From: Amorphochlora amoebiformis
Lineage: Eukaryota > Cercozoa > Chlorarachniophyceae
Length of the DNA stretch: 64,000 nucleotides
Assembly (NCBI GenBank): GCA_054601695.1
Contig: BAAHQB010000138.1
Location: 433,333-497,332, forward strand
Direction of reading: 5' to 3'
Part shown: positions 63,966 to 64,000 of the stretch, in pieces
How the letters are laid out: every line of letters begins with the position of its first letter
Position numbering within the stretch: the first letter of the stretch is position 1
Position numbers and translations under genes: made by a program
Notes under the pieces: generated by a model
Databases searched by the model: none
What the model was told of the DNA's origin: nothing
The model's input: only the letters and a program-made list of their open reading frames with translations

Positions 63966-64000
63966 TAAGGGTTAGGGTTAGGGTTAGGGTTAGGGTTAGG
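63966..64000 (+). repeat. Telomere: (TTAGGG)n
   Basis: Perfect tandem TTAGGG on the plus strand, reading 5' to 3' toward the right edge, the orientation of the G-rich strand at a right-hand chromosome end. A variant GGGTAAGGG unit forms the junction at 63961-63969. Confidence 0.95.

Overview
This window is nuclear DNA from a unicellular eukaryote (protist or alga). The evidence is GT-AG spliceosomal introns, a eukaryotic uS14/RPS29 gene, a Rab-type GTPase and a terminal (TTAGGG)n array at 63967-64000, so the right edge is very probably a chromosome end. I cannot name the lineage. Introns and intergenic DNA are packed with (TA)n tracts of tens to more than 100 bp, (TG)n and (CATA)n tracts, and a different minisatellite in almost every intron. 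Most long open frames in the window are translations of these repeats (YIYIYI, HQHQ, CHYGI-type strings) and are not genes.

Real coding sequence appears as short islands of balanced composition bounded by AG/GT. I chained islands by strand, splice sites and reading-frame phase. This gives seven loci: (1) a minus-strand gene of unknown function with its 3' end missing, about 927-4108; (2) a plus-strand acidic protein in at least 14 small exons, from about 4341 or 7193 to 21956; (3) plus-strand RPS29/uS14, 22449-25923; (4) an intronless minus-strand triose-phosphate/nucleotide-sugar type transporter, 28287-29360; (5) a very large plus-strand gene, 30587-46246, whose 19 exons form one 6261-bp frame coding for leucine-rich repeats, Q/N-rich linkers, a GAF-like domain and Sfi1/centrin-binding-like W repeats; (6) a minus-strand divergent Rab-like GTPase, 47272-56625; (7) a plus-strand 13-exon, roughly 1407-residue helical protein, 57329-63896, whose stop codon is about 70 bp from the telomeric array.

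Neighbouring genes alternate in orientation. Divergent promoter gaps lie at about 4109-4340, 29361-30586 and 56626-57328. Convergent 3' gaps lie at 25924-28286 and 46247-47271, and both contain a peculiar CTAG/GTAC-rich sequence not seen elsewhere.

The most novel item is locus 5, which joins LRR, GAF-like and Sfi1-like elements. Locus 6 is notable for its altered G3 motif (DLPADS in place of DTAGQE) and its lack of C-terminal cysteines. All exon chains come from reading splice signals by eye. Internal exons that keep phase are more secure than first exons.
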